Assembly (NCBI RefSeq): GCF_027887165.1
Contig: NC_077228.1
Location: forward strand, 105,904,200 to 105,968,199
Source of the DNA: Monodelphis domestica
Taxonomy: Eukaryota > Chordata > Mammalia > Didelphimorphia > Didelphidae
DNA length: 64,000 bases
Reading direction: 5' to 3'
In this document: positions 1 through 12,192 of the stretch, piece after piece
Numbering within the stretch: position 1 is the first letter of the stretch
Layout: every line of letters starts with the position of its first letter
Position numbers and translations under genes: made by a program
Notes under the pieces: model-generated
Told to the model about the DNA's origin: nothing
Database searches by the model: none
Seen by the model: the letters and a program-made list of their open reading frames with translations, nothing else

Positions 1-1530
1 TCACCAGCCAATAGCTATAGATCATGGAACATTCAAGAACTCAGAGATCCTGGTGGGAGCTCACCCCATACTGCCCAAGGGAGGAGAAACAAAGCCCAGC
101 ACATTTTGCTACAAATCACAAACTCCTCTTTATGGAAGAATTTTCCAAGGGTCTAAGAGTCCCTTGCTTCTATTTTCCGAGTTTTTTCAATACAATCCTT
201 TGGTTTTTCCAAACAAGCTAATTTATGGTTCAGAAATGTGAGGAGATTCTCTAGGAGAGTTGATAGTGGGGTTGGCCATTTGACGTGTCTCATGACAGTA
301 CTGTACAGATCAGTTCTTCAGAAAGAGAACCAAATTTGAAGGCAGAGAACCACAGGCTTTTGGGGTAGGCTGGGAGGGGCCATCTAGTCCCATCAGTGAC
401 TGAACAAGAATATAAACATATTTGAGAAGTGCTGACCTAACTTCTGCTTGAAGGCTCTGAGTGATGGGCAACCCATCACTTATCAATGTAGTCCATTCTA
501 CTTTGCTGTAGTTCTGATTATTCCTGTCTTCCTTGACTGTTCAAATGGCCTCTTTACAACTCTTACCTATATTCTATGGTGGTACATTGCTATCCTCTGA
601 ATTCTTGAAGATAGCTATTGCGAGTTTACTGAGCCTTTTTTTTTCCAGCCTAAGGATGCCAAGTTCCTTCAAATGATCTTTATTATGTCATAATCCCCAG
701 GATCTCCACCATCTTGGTTGTTCCCTCTGTGTGTTTTCCAGTTATCTTTCCTAAAATTCAACACAATACTCTAGATATGGTCTGAGTCAGAGGCTCTGGG
801 ACCTTGGTCCCTGTAAAATAGAGGAGCTGGAATAGAGAATCTCAAAAGTCACCTCTATTTTTAATGTTCTATTTCTTTAGACGTTATGGGTAGAAGTCAG
901 TGTAACTGAAAACATTTGTTTGAATTATTGTAAAGTGAGCCTATTCCTTTGCCCCAAAGTCATGCAGAAGGCCATGAACCTCTCCATAAAATAATTTACT
1001 ATAAAGTGACATCTAGGTTCTATCAGATTCTAATCCCTCAATCAATTTTTGAGATCAGCCCCATTTGGGGTGAAGGAACATATTAGTTCACAAGATTCTA
1101 GAATTTAGAGCCACAAAGTATCTTTTAGATCATAAACCCTCATTGTGTATAGTTACTTCAAAAAAAAATAAAAATGATTTACATTTAAATGAATTCATTT
1201 CGGTGAATAAAATATCTTAGTACTTTTTTTCACTTGTTCCTTTAAAATCCTAATCAGGATTCTTTGTCCCTTCATCCTCATTGATTTATCTTCTAATATG
1301 ATCATAATTTTTTTAGAATTCTATGCATTTTCTTTACATTATTTCATAAAGGTCTTTCCATATTTGTTTATATTTTTCATATTTGTTGATCTTAATTGCA
1401 TTATATCCTATTGTTTTAGGGCATCATAGCTTAACATAAAATTGTTTTATTGATTCTCTTTTCACTTAAAAAATACCTTTGTCACTTTTTCTGTCTTTCC
1501 CCTTCTTCTATAGGATCCTTCCTTATAACA
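1..1530. other. Unique or decayed DNA, no gene seen
   Basis: AT-rich, with a possible MIR remnant near 350-500. The two overlapping short open frames at 24-241 have no protein-like features I recognise. Confidence 0.6.
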
Positions 1531-1532
1531 AA

Positions 1533-1783
1533 GGTTGTTGTTCAGACATTTCAGTCATGTTCAACTCTTTGTGACCCCATTTGGGATTTTCTTGGCATAG
1601 CTACTGGAGTTGTTTGCCATTTCCTTCTCCAGCTTATTTTACAGATGAAGAAACTGAGGCAAACAGGGTTAAGTGACTTGCCCAGGGTCACATAGTTAGG
1701 GATTGAGGGACAGATTTGAATTCATGTCCTTCCGATTTCAAGCCTGGAACTCTGTCTACAATGTCACCTAACTGCTGCCCCTA
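1533..1783 (-). repeat. Marsupial tRNA-type SINE, long-tail form
   Basis: Antisense copy with CTTGGCATAGCTACTGGAGT, CAGATGAAGAAACTGAGGCA and a degenerate head near CTAACTGCTGCCCC. Confidence 0.85.
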
Positions 1784-2085
1784 GCAAAGAGGTACAGTTG
1801 AGTAAACTGAAGCAAAACATTGGTCAGGAATGAAAACCTGGGCTTCCTTCCATACCTGTGTTTCACCATCTGCAACCAGGGGGTAGTATTCCTGGTAAAC
1901 TTTGCCACTGATCCCTTGGAGTGTTCCATTTACTTTAGTAAAGTTTATCTCATCAGGACCAATGAGTCCTGGTTGCACTAATTTTTCTCTGTCACTTCAT
2001 ACAAGTTTCCCCAAGTCACTCCAAAACCTTCTAGTTTCTCCTTCCTAATGTCACAGGGTTCACCAAACATAACTGCTTCAGTGAT
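1781..2085 (-). pseudogene. Unrecognised protein-like stretch, possible retrocopy fragment
   Basis: The minus strand reads about 30 residues (M-F-G-E-P-C-D-I-R-K-E-K-L-E-G-F-G-V-T-W) and, after a one-base shift, 65 more (V-Q-P-G-L-I-G-P-D-E-I-N-F-T-K and onward). Composition is protein-like and not that of the local repeats. It borders a SINE at 1783. I cannot name a parent gene; it may be chance. Confidence 0.25.
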
Positions 2086-2568
2086 TCTCTAGGTGATGGG
2101 TAGCCACCTCGCCATCACACATTCCATCCTTCTGCTATTATTGGATATAGAAGTTGATTCCATTTTTTCAATGGCAAACAATGCTGTTATGAAAACTCTT
2201 GATGACAGAACTACTTTTTCCCCCTGTTCTTGATGACATATTCAGGGAATGTCTCCAACAATGCAATTGTCAGGTCATTATGTATGTGATTGTAGAATCT
2301 CAGCTTCTCCACTGTGGAGGAGAGCTGTCTTCAGAGCTGGAAGTCAGGTCCTAGAACTAGAAATTTAGAGCTGGGAGGACTCTCACCCTCAAACAGAGTA
2401 GGAACCAGATTAAATGCAATTGGGAAATGTTTGCAAAATAAATACAAATACAAATACAACAGAAGGCAGGTCATTTTCACATGTGGTCTTCTAAGGCAAT
2501 AAGCAACCTACAGGGATTCTTAGGTATGGTTTATTCTTATTTGTTTATTTCTATTTCTATTGCTATTT

Positions 2569-2827
2569 GGGGCCACTAGGTAGTATACTGGATGGAGCGT
2601 TGTGCTGGGAATCAGGAAGACTCATCTTCCTAAATTCTAATCTGGCCTCAGCCACTAGTTGTGTGATCTTGGGCAAGTCACTTTAACCTTGTTTGGGAAA
2701 CCTCAGTTTCCCTAACTGTAAAATGAGCTGGAGAAGGAAATGGCAATCATTCCAGTGTTTTTGCCAAGAAAACTCCAAATGGGATAACAAAGAGTTGGAC
2801 ATGACTGATTCAATTGAACAACAACAA
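2569..2827 (+). repeat. Marsupial tRNA-type SINE, long-tail form
   Basis: Full-length: head GGGGCCACTAGGTAGTATAC, core GTGTGATCTTGGGCAAGTCA, tail GAGCTGGAGAAGGAAATGGC, ending in CAACAACAA. Confidence 0.9.
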
Positions 2828-2882
2828 TTTCTGTTTTAGTTTGACACCATTGATCTAGTACAATACCTTTTTGTTTTCTAGA

Positions 2883-3133
2883 TGAGGTAGTTAGATGACA
2901 GTGAATAGAACACTAGACCTGGAGTCTGTAAGACTTGAGTTCAAATCCAGTCGTAAACACTACTTTGTGTAAACCCGATCAAGTCATTTCTCCTCTGCCT
3001 GCCTTGGTTTCTTCATCTGTAAAATACAGACAATAATAATACCTACCTCCCAGGGTTGTTGTGAAGTTAAAATGGGATAATATTTATAAAGTGCTTTGCA
3101 AACCTTAAAGCGCTATATTGATGTTAGCTGTTA
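2883..3133 (+). repeat. MIR/MIR3-like SINE
   Basis: TTGAGTTCAAATCCAGTCG, then CAGGGTTGTTGTGAAGTTAA and TAAAGTGCTTTGCAAACCTT, the MIR3-type 3' end. Confidence 0.8.
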
Positions 3134-3249
3134 CAGACTAGGTTGAATTCATTTGAAGCTGTCACTTGCCCAAGTCAGATAATCATAGACCCAGAACTGT
3201 AGCTGACCTCAGAAGCCACCTAGTCAGATCTTCTCATTTTACCAATAAG

Positions 3250-3755
3250 GAAATAATATGATCACAAAAAAATTTGGGAAGACTTCCATGAGGCGATGCA
3301 AAGTGAAGTGAGCAGAACCGAGAGAACGTTGTACACAATAACAGCAATAATGGATGATCAACTGTGAATGTCTTAACTATTATCAAGAAGGCAAGGATCC
3401 AGGAAAACTCCAAGGGACTCATGTCCTAAAAGGAAATCTGCCACCTTAGAAGGAACAGACAGTGTCTGAATGCAGATCAGAAAACACCATTCTCCACTTT
3501 ATTTTCTCCATGAATTTTTCTCTGGTGTAAGCAATATTTTCTTTTCTCACAACATGATGAATAGGGAAATGTATATTACATGATAATACATGTACAACCT
3601 ATATCATTACCTGCTTTCTTGAGCAGGAGGGCAGAATGAGAGGGAGGGGAAAAAAGAATGAGACAGATTTTTGGACATAGCTAAAGGGAGAATTTGTTTT
3701 TCTTAGATAAGCATATCTATTATAATTTATTATGTATGCATAACAGATGGCATAT
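3250..3755 (+). mobile_element. L1 3' end, older subfamily
   Basis: Starts in the end of ORF2 (GAGCAGAACCGAGAGAACG, then GTACACAATAACAGCAATAA) and runs into a 3' UTR with ACAACCTATATCATTACCTG and GAGGGAGGGGAAAAAAGAAT. The ends are indistinct. Confidence 0.75.
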
Positions 3756-3834
3756 ATTACATTATTGTATATTACATATTATATTATCTATTGTTTAAAA
3801 TGATAACAAAAAAAGAAAAAAGAAACAAAGACCC

Positions 3835-4860
3835 AGAGTGGTTGTTACATGTAGTAAACATCAGAGACAGAATTTGAATTCTCCTTTGATTTTAGAGCCA
3901 GTCATCACTTACCACTGAACTAAATCACCTGAATTAGAGGATTTAGAATGAAAAAACACTTTTGGTGTTATTCAGTTTAGCCTTCCTTATGTTCTAAAGC
4001 AAGAAACGGGGCCAGAGAAGGGCCCAGTGAAAGATGACAGACTTAATCAGCAATGGAGTGGGTGGAGGGAAGGAATAAATATCAGACTGAAAAGACTTAA
4101 GGGAAGAACTGAGGGAATGCGACCTCCCTCTCTCTCCCATGGCATGTGAATAGGCCCAGGTAGGCCTGGCGGTTTAGGAGTCATCCACTTAAAGAAAGAC
4201 CCTGGAAGCGCCCAGGGAATTAGAGAGGAGCTCTCCGCTCTCCCCCCTCCTCCTTGACTCCCTCTCCCCAAAGCTATCTGTTTTCAGAACAGGCCAAAAG
4301 CTGCCATGCACATGTTAGGATTCAGCACTCAAGGAGGGGAATTCAGGCTAGCAGAGATGGAAGAGAATTGTAGGCAATAAGATCCAGGAGCTGGAACACA
4401 CTGTCCCCCCCAGCCTGCTCGCTATGCCAGGAACGCAGCAGATGCGACTGCTTGGACCAGAATGAAACATTTGGTTTAATGTCTCACACCAACTCAGTGG
4501 AGAGGGACTCTCACCGGAAACCCAGGCACTGGTAAACAAAAGGGATGGGGGGGGGGCAGGGGGTCTGGGAAGCTGGGAATTTGGGAAGGGCTGAAGACTT
4601 TCTAAGAGCTTTCAAGCAGGTGGTGATAGAGTGAGAGGCTGTCATGTCCGTCAAGAACCTCAGAGGTCACTGGGTCCAATGGCCACTTTGTGCAGAAGAG
4701 GAAACCGAAGAGCTGGGATGGGGACTCGGGTATCTTGACTTGCTGCTTGATTACCTCTTACCCCAACATGCTGAAAACTAAAATTCAGAAGATGGAAAGG
4801 GCCTTAGAGATCATCCAGTTCAATCCCCATTCCCCCAATTTAGAGATAAAGAAACTGAGA
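3835..4860. other. Mostly unique DNA
   Basis: Possible MIR remnants at 3835-3935 and 4640-4860; a G-run at 4550-4563. No gene seen. Confidence 0.55.
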
Positions 4861-4864
4861 AGGG

Positions 4865-4990
4865 CAGGTAGGTGGCCAGGCCCAGAGATAGGAGGTCCTG
4901 GGTTCAAATTTGACCTTGGAAAGTTCCTAGCTGTGTGACCCTGGGCAAGTCACTTAACCCTATGTGCCTAGCTCTTGCCCTTCTGTCTTA
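4865..4990 (+). repeat. Marsupial SINE, truncated
   Basis: GGAGGTCCTGGGTTCAAATT and GTGTGACCCTGGGCAAGTCA; the 3' tail is lost. Confidence 0.8.
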
Positions 4991-4994
4991 TTCA

Positions 4995-5925
4995 CTTTAT
5001 AGGCAAATCCTATTCTCCCTATAACTAGAACCAGAGAAGCTCATAATATAAAATGAGCGAGCCATTGACAGGTCTTTGACTAGGGTTTGAACTAGGTAAC
5101 CTCTATGGATCCTTAAAGCTTTAATATTCTGGGGCTCTAGGAATCCAGTAAAGTGCATTGCACTGAACATTTTGTGTCTATCATGTACAAGGCACATACA
5201 TAAATACACATGTAGTGATGATGCTCTGGACCCCTCTCCATAGGCCAAAACCCTGTCCTTTTGGGGTCTCCAAGGGGTTTATGGGTGTCTTTTTCTCTGC
5301 CATTAGATCAAGCCTCATCAGCTGAGTTTTCTTCATTGTTAGGAAGTCAGTAGTAATAGTAGTAGTTCCCTTTGACAACTTGACATCAGATTACTTTCAT
5401 CCGGGACTATTTACTTTGATGGTATAGCAAGAACAAGCATATAAACATTTCTCCCAACAACTCAGGGGCACACTTACCTTGTATGCCTCACTCTTGGGGA
5501 GTAGGCTAGAAACTTAGCACAGTTCCTATATAGGTAATAGTCCCTTCCATCTATTTTCTGTCCAAATGCAACAAAACAGCTGGATAAGTCTGTACCTCAG
5601 CTACCTCTGGGCTGGGGTCCTGAAGTTCACCCCTTGGGACATTACCAATGGGATGGACACTAGAATGATAGGATACAGAAAGAGGTTTCACTGTCTTTAT
5701 ACTTTAGGGCATCAATGCTACCCATACTACATGCAAAAATCTGCTCTAGAACAATAGGATGCTAAGAAACCCTCTTCATCTTTCTGATTCACAAGATTTT
5801 AGGTTTCATTCCTTTGACCAGACATCAAGCTCCCCCAAGGAACACTGTGAATATTTCCACAATCATTATCTTTTTTTGTGATAAAGTTAATGAATTAATT
5901 TTAAACATTCATTAAAATTTTTTTT
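4995..5925. other. Unique or decayed DNA
   Basis: No clear repeat or gene. Short open frames on both strands overlap one another. Confidence 0.55.
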
Positions 5926-5964
5926 GAGTCTTTTCTTAGCTCTGCTGCCACCCATTAATAATGC

Positions 5965-6890
5965 AAGCATTGTAGAGCACTTAGAACTTGCTCAGATTTT
6001 GAGCATGCCAAGTTTATCTCCTGCCTCCTGGGATGTAGCTGGTCATCTTGATTTTTGTCTTGCTGTTAGATTTGGACGACTTTATAAGAAAGAGTGAGGC
6101 TAATGATGTTGTGCAACTCAGCCTCACTTAAATTATAATTTAATTATAAATATGAAATGATGCAAAACATTTCAATATTAGCTATGCTGCAAGAAAAATA
6201 AAGGAAGTGAAAAAATTATGCTTCAGTTTGCAATGAGTTCATCAGTTCTCTCTCTGGAGGTGGAGAGCATTTTTCATTCTGAGTCCTTTAGAACTGTCTT
6301 GAATCCTTGTATTGATCAGAGTAGCTAAGTCTTTCACAGTTAATCATCATTCAATATTGCTGTTACTGTGTATAATGTTCTCCATAATCACTATCAAAGT
6401 GGCTGCTCTTTATCATGTGTTCAGCCAAATGAAAGGGTTTATGGAGTGTTCTGAGAGGACTGGATCCTCTGGGGTGAGTGCTTTCTGAGCTCTTTTCAGA
6501 GCTGCTCATCCACCTTACACCCAATTCTCACTTGTGGCTCCAAGAAGCTATGACATGTGTGGTGCCCCAGGCCAATAAAACCATTGCAGCAGAAAGGCTA
6601 AACCAGGTTGAAGGCAACCAACAGGTCTCAAACCTATTGGTGAGTTAGTAGAGTGTCTCGCCTAAGCATATGAAGACTTCCCTTGGTGGAATGGGCAGAT
6701 GAATAATTTGTTCCAATAGCCACAAAGGTGGCTGAAGCAAGCATTGTAGAACACTTAGAACACCTGCTCAGACTTTGAGCATGCCAAGTTTATCTCCTGC
6801 TTCCTGGGATGTGGCCGGTCATCTTGATTTTTGTCTTGCTGCTAGATTTGGATGAGGCTAATGACGTTGTACAACTCTGCCTCACTTAAA
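5965..6890 (-). mobile_element. Composite repeat: unknown 5' module joined to an L1 3' tail, with partial tandem copy
   Basis: Read on the minus strand: a 5' module (6890 to about 6740), a middle part (about 6700 to 6420), an L1-like 3' UTR tail (about 6420 to 6140), then a second partial copy of the 5' module (6135 to 5965). The same module-to-L1 join occurs in the copy at 30605-31290. I do not recognise the 5' module, which starts near TTAAGTGAGGCAGAGTTG. It may be a named marsupial repeat. Confidence 0.7.
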
Positions 6891-6973
6891 TTCAAAGCAT
6901 TTAGATTCAGGCACTCCCTTGGATTCATGCACAAGTCCACATATCACCCTCATTAGTCCTCTTAGAAATAAAG

Positions 6974-7500
6974 AATGATGGTAACTGTTGGTGATGGAAT
7001 ACTCAAAAGAATAATGAACTGGAGGGATTCCATGTGAACTGGAAAGACCTCCAGGAATTGATGCAGAGTGAAAGGAGTAGAACAAGGAGAACATTGTACA
7101 CAGAGATGGGTACACTGTGGCACAATTGAATGTAATGGACTTCTCCATTAGTGACAATGCAGTGATCCTGAACAACTTGGAGGGATCTACAAGAAAGAAC
7201 ACTATCCACATGCAGAGGAAAAACTGTGGGAGTTGAAACACAGAAAAAAAACAACTGCTTGATCACAAGGGTTGAGGGGGATGTGATTGGGGATATAGAC
7301 TCTAAACATCATCCTAGTGCAAATATCAATAATATGGAAATAAGTCTTGATCAATGATACATGTAAAACCCAGTGGAATTGTGTGTTGGCTCCGGGAGGG
7401 GGGTGGAGGGAGGGGAGGGAAAGAACATGAATCTTGTAACCATGGGAAAATCTTTGAAATTAATTAATTAAATAAATAAAAATTTCCAATTAAAAACAAA
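6974..7500 (+). mobile_element. 5'-truncated L1 3' end with 10-bp target-site duplication
   Basis: AGAAATAAAG is duplicated at 6964-6973 and 7501-7510. The insert reads the end of ORF2 (GGTAACTGTTGGTGATGGAA onward) and the 3' UTR with GGGAGGGGGGTGGAGGGAGG, ending in an A-rich tail. Confidence 0.88.
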
Positions 7501-7754
7501 AGAAATAAAGGACAAACAAGTTAAATGGAATGGTGACTGAATGTCTATAAATGCTCTAGTCTCTCTCCAAGGCGTTTTGTTTCCATGTCCTCACAATGTT
7601 CTTGGAAGTAGCTCCTTAGTATCTTTTATAGGAAAAGACAGCATCTTTTTCCTAGCTTCCTCCAGGTGGAGATGCCATCTGAATTTCTTTAGACATGAAC
7701 TAGACCTCATTACATATCTCTGCTATGTATGTATTCAAGGGACCCAAAGGCAAA

Positions 7755-7985
7755 ATTAAAAACAATCTGTTATCAAGGGGCTTACATTTTTCTAGAAATG
7801 AAGCATATAGCCAGACTAGTATAATTTGATCAAAGATAAAGTAAGCTCTAAGAACTGAAGTAGTTCAGTTCTGACCAGAAGCGATACCTGAAATGGGCCT
7901 TGAAAAAAAGAACTTAAGGATCCTAATGGATAGAAGTAAGGAGGGAGCGTGCGTTCCAGGCAAGCCAGACAATCTATACAGAGAT
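7755..7985 (-). mobile_element. LINE2 fragment, antisense
   Basis: TATCAAGGGGCTTACATTTT, later GAAATGGGCCTTGAAAAAAA and GTGCGTTCCAGGCAAGCCAG, follow the antisense L2 order. Strongly decayed. Confidence 0.5.
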
Positions 7986-8044
7986 TCTAGTCTTCTAGGA
8001 TTTTAGGATCTATGATGTTTGAATAAACAAAGGACAAACATCCG

Positions 8045-8310
8045 GTCAATTCAGGAAAGTGATGGACTGCTCACTGGTAGACATGGAAGTCAAATCGGAC
8101 AGAAAGGACAGTGAGGATGGTGAGAGGGCTGGAGACTGTGACAAGGAATAGTAGGCTGATCTAGAGAGGTTGAACCTGAAGAAAAGGACCCTAAGGGAGC
8201 ACAGGATAGGAATCTTCAGGTATTTGAACAGCTGCCACCTTCTGAGAAAGGGATTAGCCTTGCTCCAAGTAGACCTAGAGGGCAATAATAGAAGCAATGC
8301 TGGGAATGCT
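8045..8310 (+). mobile_element. CR1/L3-like LINE fragment
   Basis: GAGAGGTTGAACCTGAAGAA, AGGTATTTGAACAGCTGCCA and AGACCTAGAGGGCAATAATA follow the order of the mammalian L3 (CR1) 3' region. Confidence 0.6.
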
Positions 8311-8794
8311 TCAAGGGAAGGGGCTCTCTTTTGCCTTTTTTTTTGTATACAAAATGCTTGATATGTAGTAGATGCATTTTCTTATCTTATGGCAAAGGAT
8401 AGACTGAATCCAAAGAATGGCAGCTTAGGCAGAAGAAAAGTAGTCCCCCCCACAATTTAATACTAAAGTTTCTCCAACATTATAGTTATGGTTCCAAATC
8501 ACAAAGAGCAGAGAGCTCTTGGAGCTATGAGCAAAAAGAGCTGGAATACCTCTCTTTTGAGAAAAATATGCCACATAACCATCATTGTTTGATGGAAAGC
8601 CAGCAGGTGGATGGATGCAGAGGACACCTAGTAGAGAATGGCTCATCATAGACAACAATATATGACAGTAGAGCAGGGACTGCAGACTTAGAATAGTGTA
8701 GCAACGATTAATATCAGAGCAAGAAAGGGGTTACAGCAGGGATGCAATCCCAGTGGCATGAATGGTCCTAGCTATGTGCATTGGCCACAGGTTC

Positions 8795-8890
8795 TTGTGT
8801 ATGTGTATGCATGTGTATACATAGACATACACACATATACATGTATGAGTGTATATGTATGTAAACATATATGCATATATACACGTATCC
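8795..8890. repeat. Degenerate TG/TA (ATGTGT) low-complexity block
   Basis: Alternating purine-pyrimidine runs of GTGTAT and ATACAC type. Confidence 0.85.
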
Positions 8891-9224
8891 TTTTCTATGT
8901 ATTTATCTTGGCCATCTATGTTATCTACGATGTGTTCTTTCCAAATATTTCCTCCTCACGTATGTGTCATGGCCATTTATGCTCTCTACTTATATTCCCT
9001 TTTCCAATGATATGTGGAAATCGATGGGAGAGTGAACCTGTAAGATAGGGAATTTTCTTTGTTTAGTTGCTATACTAGTCATTAAATGATTTTTGCTTTC
9101 AAACCAATGTATCCTCTGTTTGGTCTAGTTAAAAGAAACATCAGTAGGGGTTTGTGGGACATGGTTTTGAAAGGATGCTGACCCAAAGAATGTCGAGCCT
9201 GGGGTAGTTGTCGGGGTGCCTGAG

Positions 9225-9425
9225 CTATACAAGGAAGTACTGATTGAGCTGTCCAAATATGGAATAGACTTCCTCAGGATGAAGAATTCTTGGTCATTAA
9301 ATGTCTTCAAGAGAAACATGGATGACCATTTGTCAAAGATTTTATGGAAGGAAATTCTGTTCATGTATAGGATGGACTAAATAATCTCTAAGATGCCTTG
9401 CAATTTTGAGATTCTGTAATTTGAG
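9225..9425 (+). mobile_element. CR1/L3-like LINE 3' end
   Basis: AATGTCTTCAAGAGAAACAT and GGATGACCATTTGTCAAAGA, then GAGATTCTGTAATTT, match the L3 terminus. Probably the same element as 8045-8310, separated by intervening DNA. Confidence 0.6.
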
Positions 9426-9843
9426 GTTAAGGGAAACTCATATTAATTAGTTGAGGAGAAGGCTAAGCCAGGACATATCATTAGAAAAGTACTTTCTCAG
9501 GGGATAGGGTTGAACTTGATAACCTTTGAAGGTCCCTCCCAGCCTGGGCATTCTAGGAGTTCATGTTGGGGTTTCATTCTCTATCTCCAGATTCAGTCAT
9601 TGTCAGCTACTGGAATCAGGTTTCTTGTATTTCATGAATCTCGATTCTTTGCCTGTTGTGAGTTATAAATAACCCCCAGACCATCTGCTTTCTGAAACCC
9701 CAATAATGAAACAATGGGCAGAGTGTTCCTTTTTTTTACCTAGTTTTCAGGAGAAAGGACCCTATCTCTGAACATTCCTTTCTACCTATCTCCCATAGGA
9801 TTTTAATTTTTCCTTATTTTTGGCTCTGATGACATCCTTTTCC

Positions 9844-10047
9844 ATTTAAAAAGAAATCCTTACCTTCCACATTAGAATCAATACTATGTATTGGTTCCAA
9901 GGCAGAAGAGTGGTAAGGGCTGGGCAATGGGGGTCAAGTGACTTGCCCAGGGTCACACAGCTAGGAAGTGTGTGAGGTCAGATCTGAACCTAGGACCTCC
10001 AGTCTCTAGGCCTGACTCTCAGTCCACTGAGCTACCCAGCTGCCCCC
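9844..10047 (-). repeat. Marsupial SINE, short-tail form
   Basis: Antisense: CCTTACCTTCCACATTAGAA through GGGTCACACAGCTAGGAAGT to ACCCAGCTGCCCCC. Confidence 0.9.
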
Positions 10048-10399
10048 ATCCTCTTCCATTTTTAACTCATCCATAGAACCCCTTAAGTGGCATTTGATTC
10101 AATCTCTCAGCAAGTGACAGAGGGGCCTTCAAGAGAACAAGCCAAGAGCTGTCAGTTTAAAGAAATTGTATAGAAATTATTTGTCCTCTCTGACCATCCT
10201 GGATGGACAAGGACAGCCAAGGTTCAGCTGGAGACCAACTGGAATGTGGAGGAAAAACTAGATGTAGATGGATACAGTCAGAGCCATCTCCTTTTCCCTG
10301 AGGCTGGCCAAAGATGTATAGGCTCTCTCCATATATCAGTGGGACCAGAGGCAATGACTTGCAGCAGGATAGATTTAAGGTAGATAGTAGGAGGAGCTT

Positions 10400-10862
10400 C
10401 TAACCCATGCTAAAAAAGACTTGGAGGCAGTATACTAAAAGACCCAATTTGAATGCCAGCTCTTACACTAATCTGTATGACCAAAGGAAAAATCACTTAA
10501 TTCTCTTAGAGTTTCAATCTTTTTCTATCTGTGACATGGGATTAATCATATTCCCATTGCTTATCTCTCAGGATTTTTACAAGGAAAGTGCTTCATAAAC
10601 AGTAAGGCATAAGATAAATGACAGCTTTGGTTGAACCTCTCTGCCAAAGACTTCTCCTGATGCTTCAGGGTGGCATGAAATTATTTGGAAAGAACACTGA
10701 CTTTGGAGTCAAAGAGCCTGGGTTCCAGTCTCACCTCCTCGACCGTGGGCAAGTCATTTAATTTAATCTCCCTGGATCTCTACTTTCTCATGTGTAAAAT
10801 GAAGGGGTTGGAATAAGTGACTTCTAAGGTTTTTTCCAGCCCTAGACATAAGATCCTATGAT
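10400..10862 (+). repeat. Two MIR-type SINEs in tandem
   Basis: 10400-10620 and 10670-10862 each show the MIR order of head, CAAGTCAxTTAA core and AAAATGxxxG end. Decayed. Confidence 0.6.
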
Positions 10863-10869
10863 TTATTGT

Positions 10870-11062
10870 CTTGGTGATCTCATCAGTTCTTATGAATTCA
10901 ATTATCATCATTATGCTGATAAATCTCAGATCCTATTTATCCAGTCCTAATCTCCCTCCAGACTTCTATTTTTCTATTACCAACTTCCTATGCATCCCCC
11001 AAAGCTGGCATAGAGCCTTATATATGGTAGGTATTTAGTCAATTATTATTTAATTAATCATA
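10870..11062 (+). mobile_element. LINE2 ORF2 fragment plus 3' end
   Basis: GGTGATCTCATCAGTTCTTA and CATTATGCTGATAAATCTCA correspond to the L2 reverse-transcriptase region (G-D-L-I-S-S ... Y-A-D). The 3' terminus (GGTAGGTATTTAGTCAATTA) follows after an internal deletion. Confidence 0.65.
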
Positions 11063-11134
11063 ATTCAGTTTGGCTAGATCATCCCTAGAATCCCTTTTAG
11101 TTCTAACATTTTATATTCTAAGGTGCTTTACAGT

Positions 11135-11325
11135 TATGGCCTAGAGAGACATATTGATTTTTATACCAGAGGTCCTAGGTTCAAATCCTGGCTTTGCCAC
11201 TTGCCAAGTGCACTATTTGGAGCAAGTCCCTTTAATTCTATGGACTTTAGTTCCTTCAACTAAAAGAACAGAGGTTCTACAGATGATCCCTTAAGTTTCC
11301 TTCCAGCTCGAAATCTATGATCCTT
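11135..11325 (+). repeat. MIR
   Basis: GTCCTAGGTTCAAATCCTGG followed by the MIR core and a CCTTCCAGCTCGAAATCTATG-type end. Confidence 0.7.
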
Positions 11326-11354
11326 CTCTTTCCTGATCTTCTCTTTCTCCCACC

Positions 11355-12192
11355 CCCTTTTTAAACCCTTACCTTCCATCTTGGAATCATTATAAAGTAT
11401 TGGTTGCTGATCCAACCATAATGGAGGGCAAGTTGGAATTATGCCCAAAGAGCTACAAAACTGTGCAAACCCTTTGATCCTGTAATTCCACTACTGGGTC
11501 TGTATGCCAAAGAGATCATGAAAAGGGCAAACAAAATGTACAAAAATAATTGTAGCAGCTCTTTCTGTGGTGGCAAAGAATTGGAAATTGAGGAGATGTC
11601 CATCCATTGGGGAGTGACTCAACAAATTCTGGTACATGTTGGTGATTGGTGGTTGGAATATTATTGTACTATAAGAAATGATAAGCAGGATGATTTCAGA
11701 AAAAACAGGAAAGATCTGCAGGAATTGATGCAGAATGAAATAAGTAGAACCTGGACAACATTGTACACAGTAACAGCAATATTGGAGGATGATTATCTAT
11801 GGAAACTTGACTACTCTCTGCAGTGCAATGATCTGGGACAATCCTGAAAGACTTATAATAGGGAATGCTCTCCACCTCCAAAGAACTGTGGGAGTTATCT
11901 TTCACATCAGTGTATCTTTGGTTTTACTTTGTAGTTTTGGTTATGTATGACCTTGCTCTTACAACAGTGACCAATATGGAAGTGTGTGTTGCGTGACAAT
12001 AAAAAAAAAATGAAAAAAAACCCTAAAAACAAAATGTTGGTTCCAAAGCAGAAGAGCAATAAGGGTTAGGCAATGGTGATTAAATGACTTGCCCAGAGTC
12101 ACACAGCTAGGAAGTGTCTGAGGTCAAATTTGAACCCAGGACCTCCCATTTCTAGACCTGGTTCTCTATCTATTGAACCACCTAGCTTCTCC
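11355..12192 (-). repeat. Marsupial SINE, short-tail form, split by an L1
   Basis: The tail piece is at 11355-11412 (AAACCCTTACCTTCCATCTT), the body at about 12030-12192 (GAGTCACACAGCTAGGAAGT). The intervening bases are the L1 at 11413-12018. Confidence 0.85.
11413..12018 (+). mobile_element. 5'-truncated L1 3' end inserted in a SINE
   Basis: Carries a broken L1 ORF2 C-terminus; the open part at 11518-11847 reads M-K-R-A-N-K-M-Y-K-N-N-C, then D-D-F-R-K-N-R-K-D-L-Q-E-L. It is followed by a 3' UTR and an A-rich tail near 12001-12018. It splits a minus-strand SINE: SINE tail at 11355-11412, SINE body from about 12030. TTGGTT appears on both sides as a possible target-site duplication. Confidence 0.85.

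Noticed and set aside
11518-11847. 109-codon frame as a gene
   Set aside because: Decayed L1 ORF2 C-terminus; annotated with the L1.
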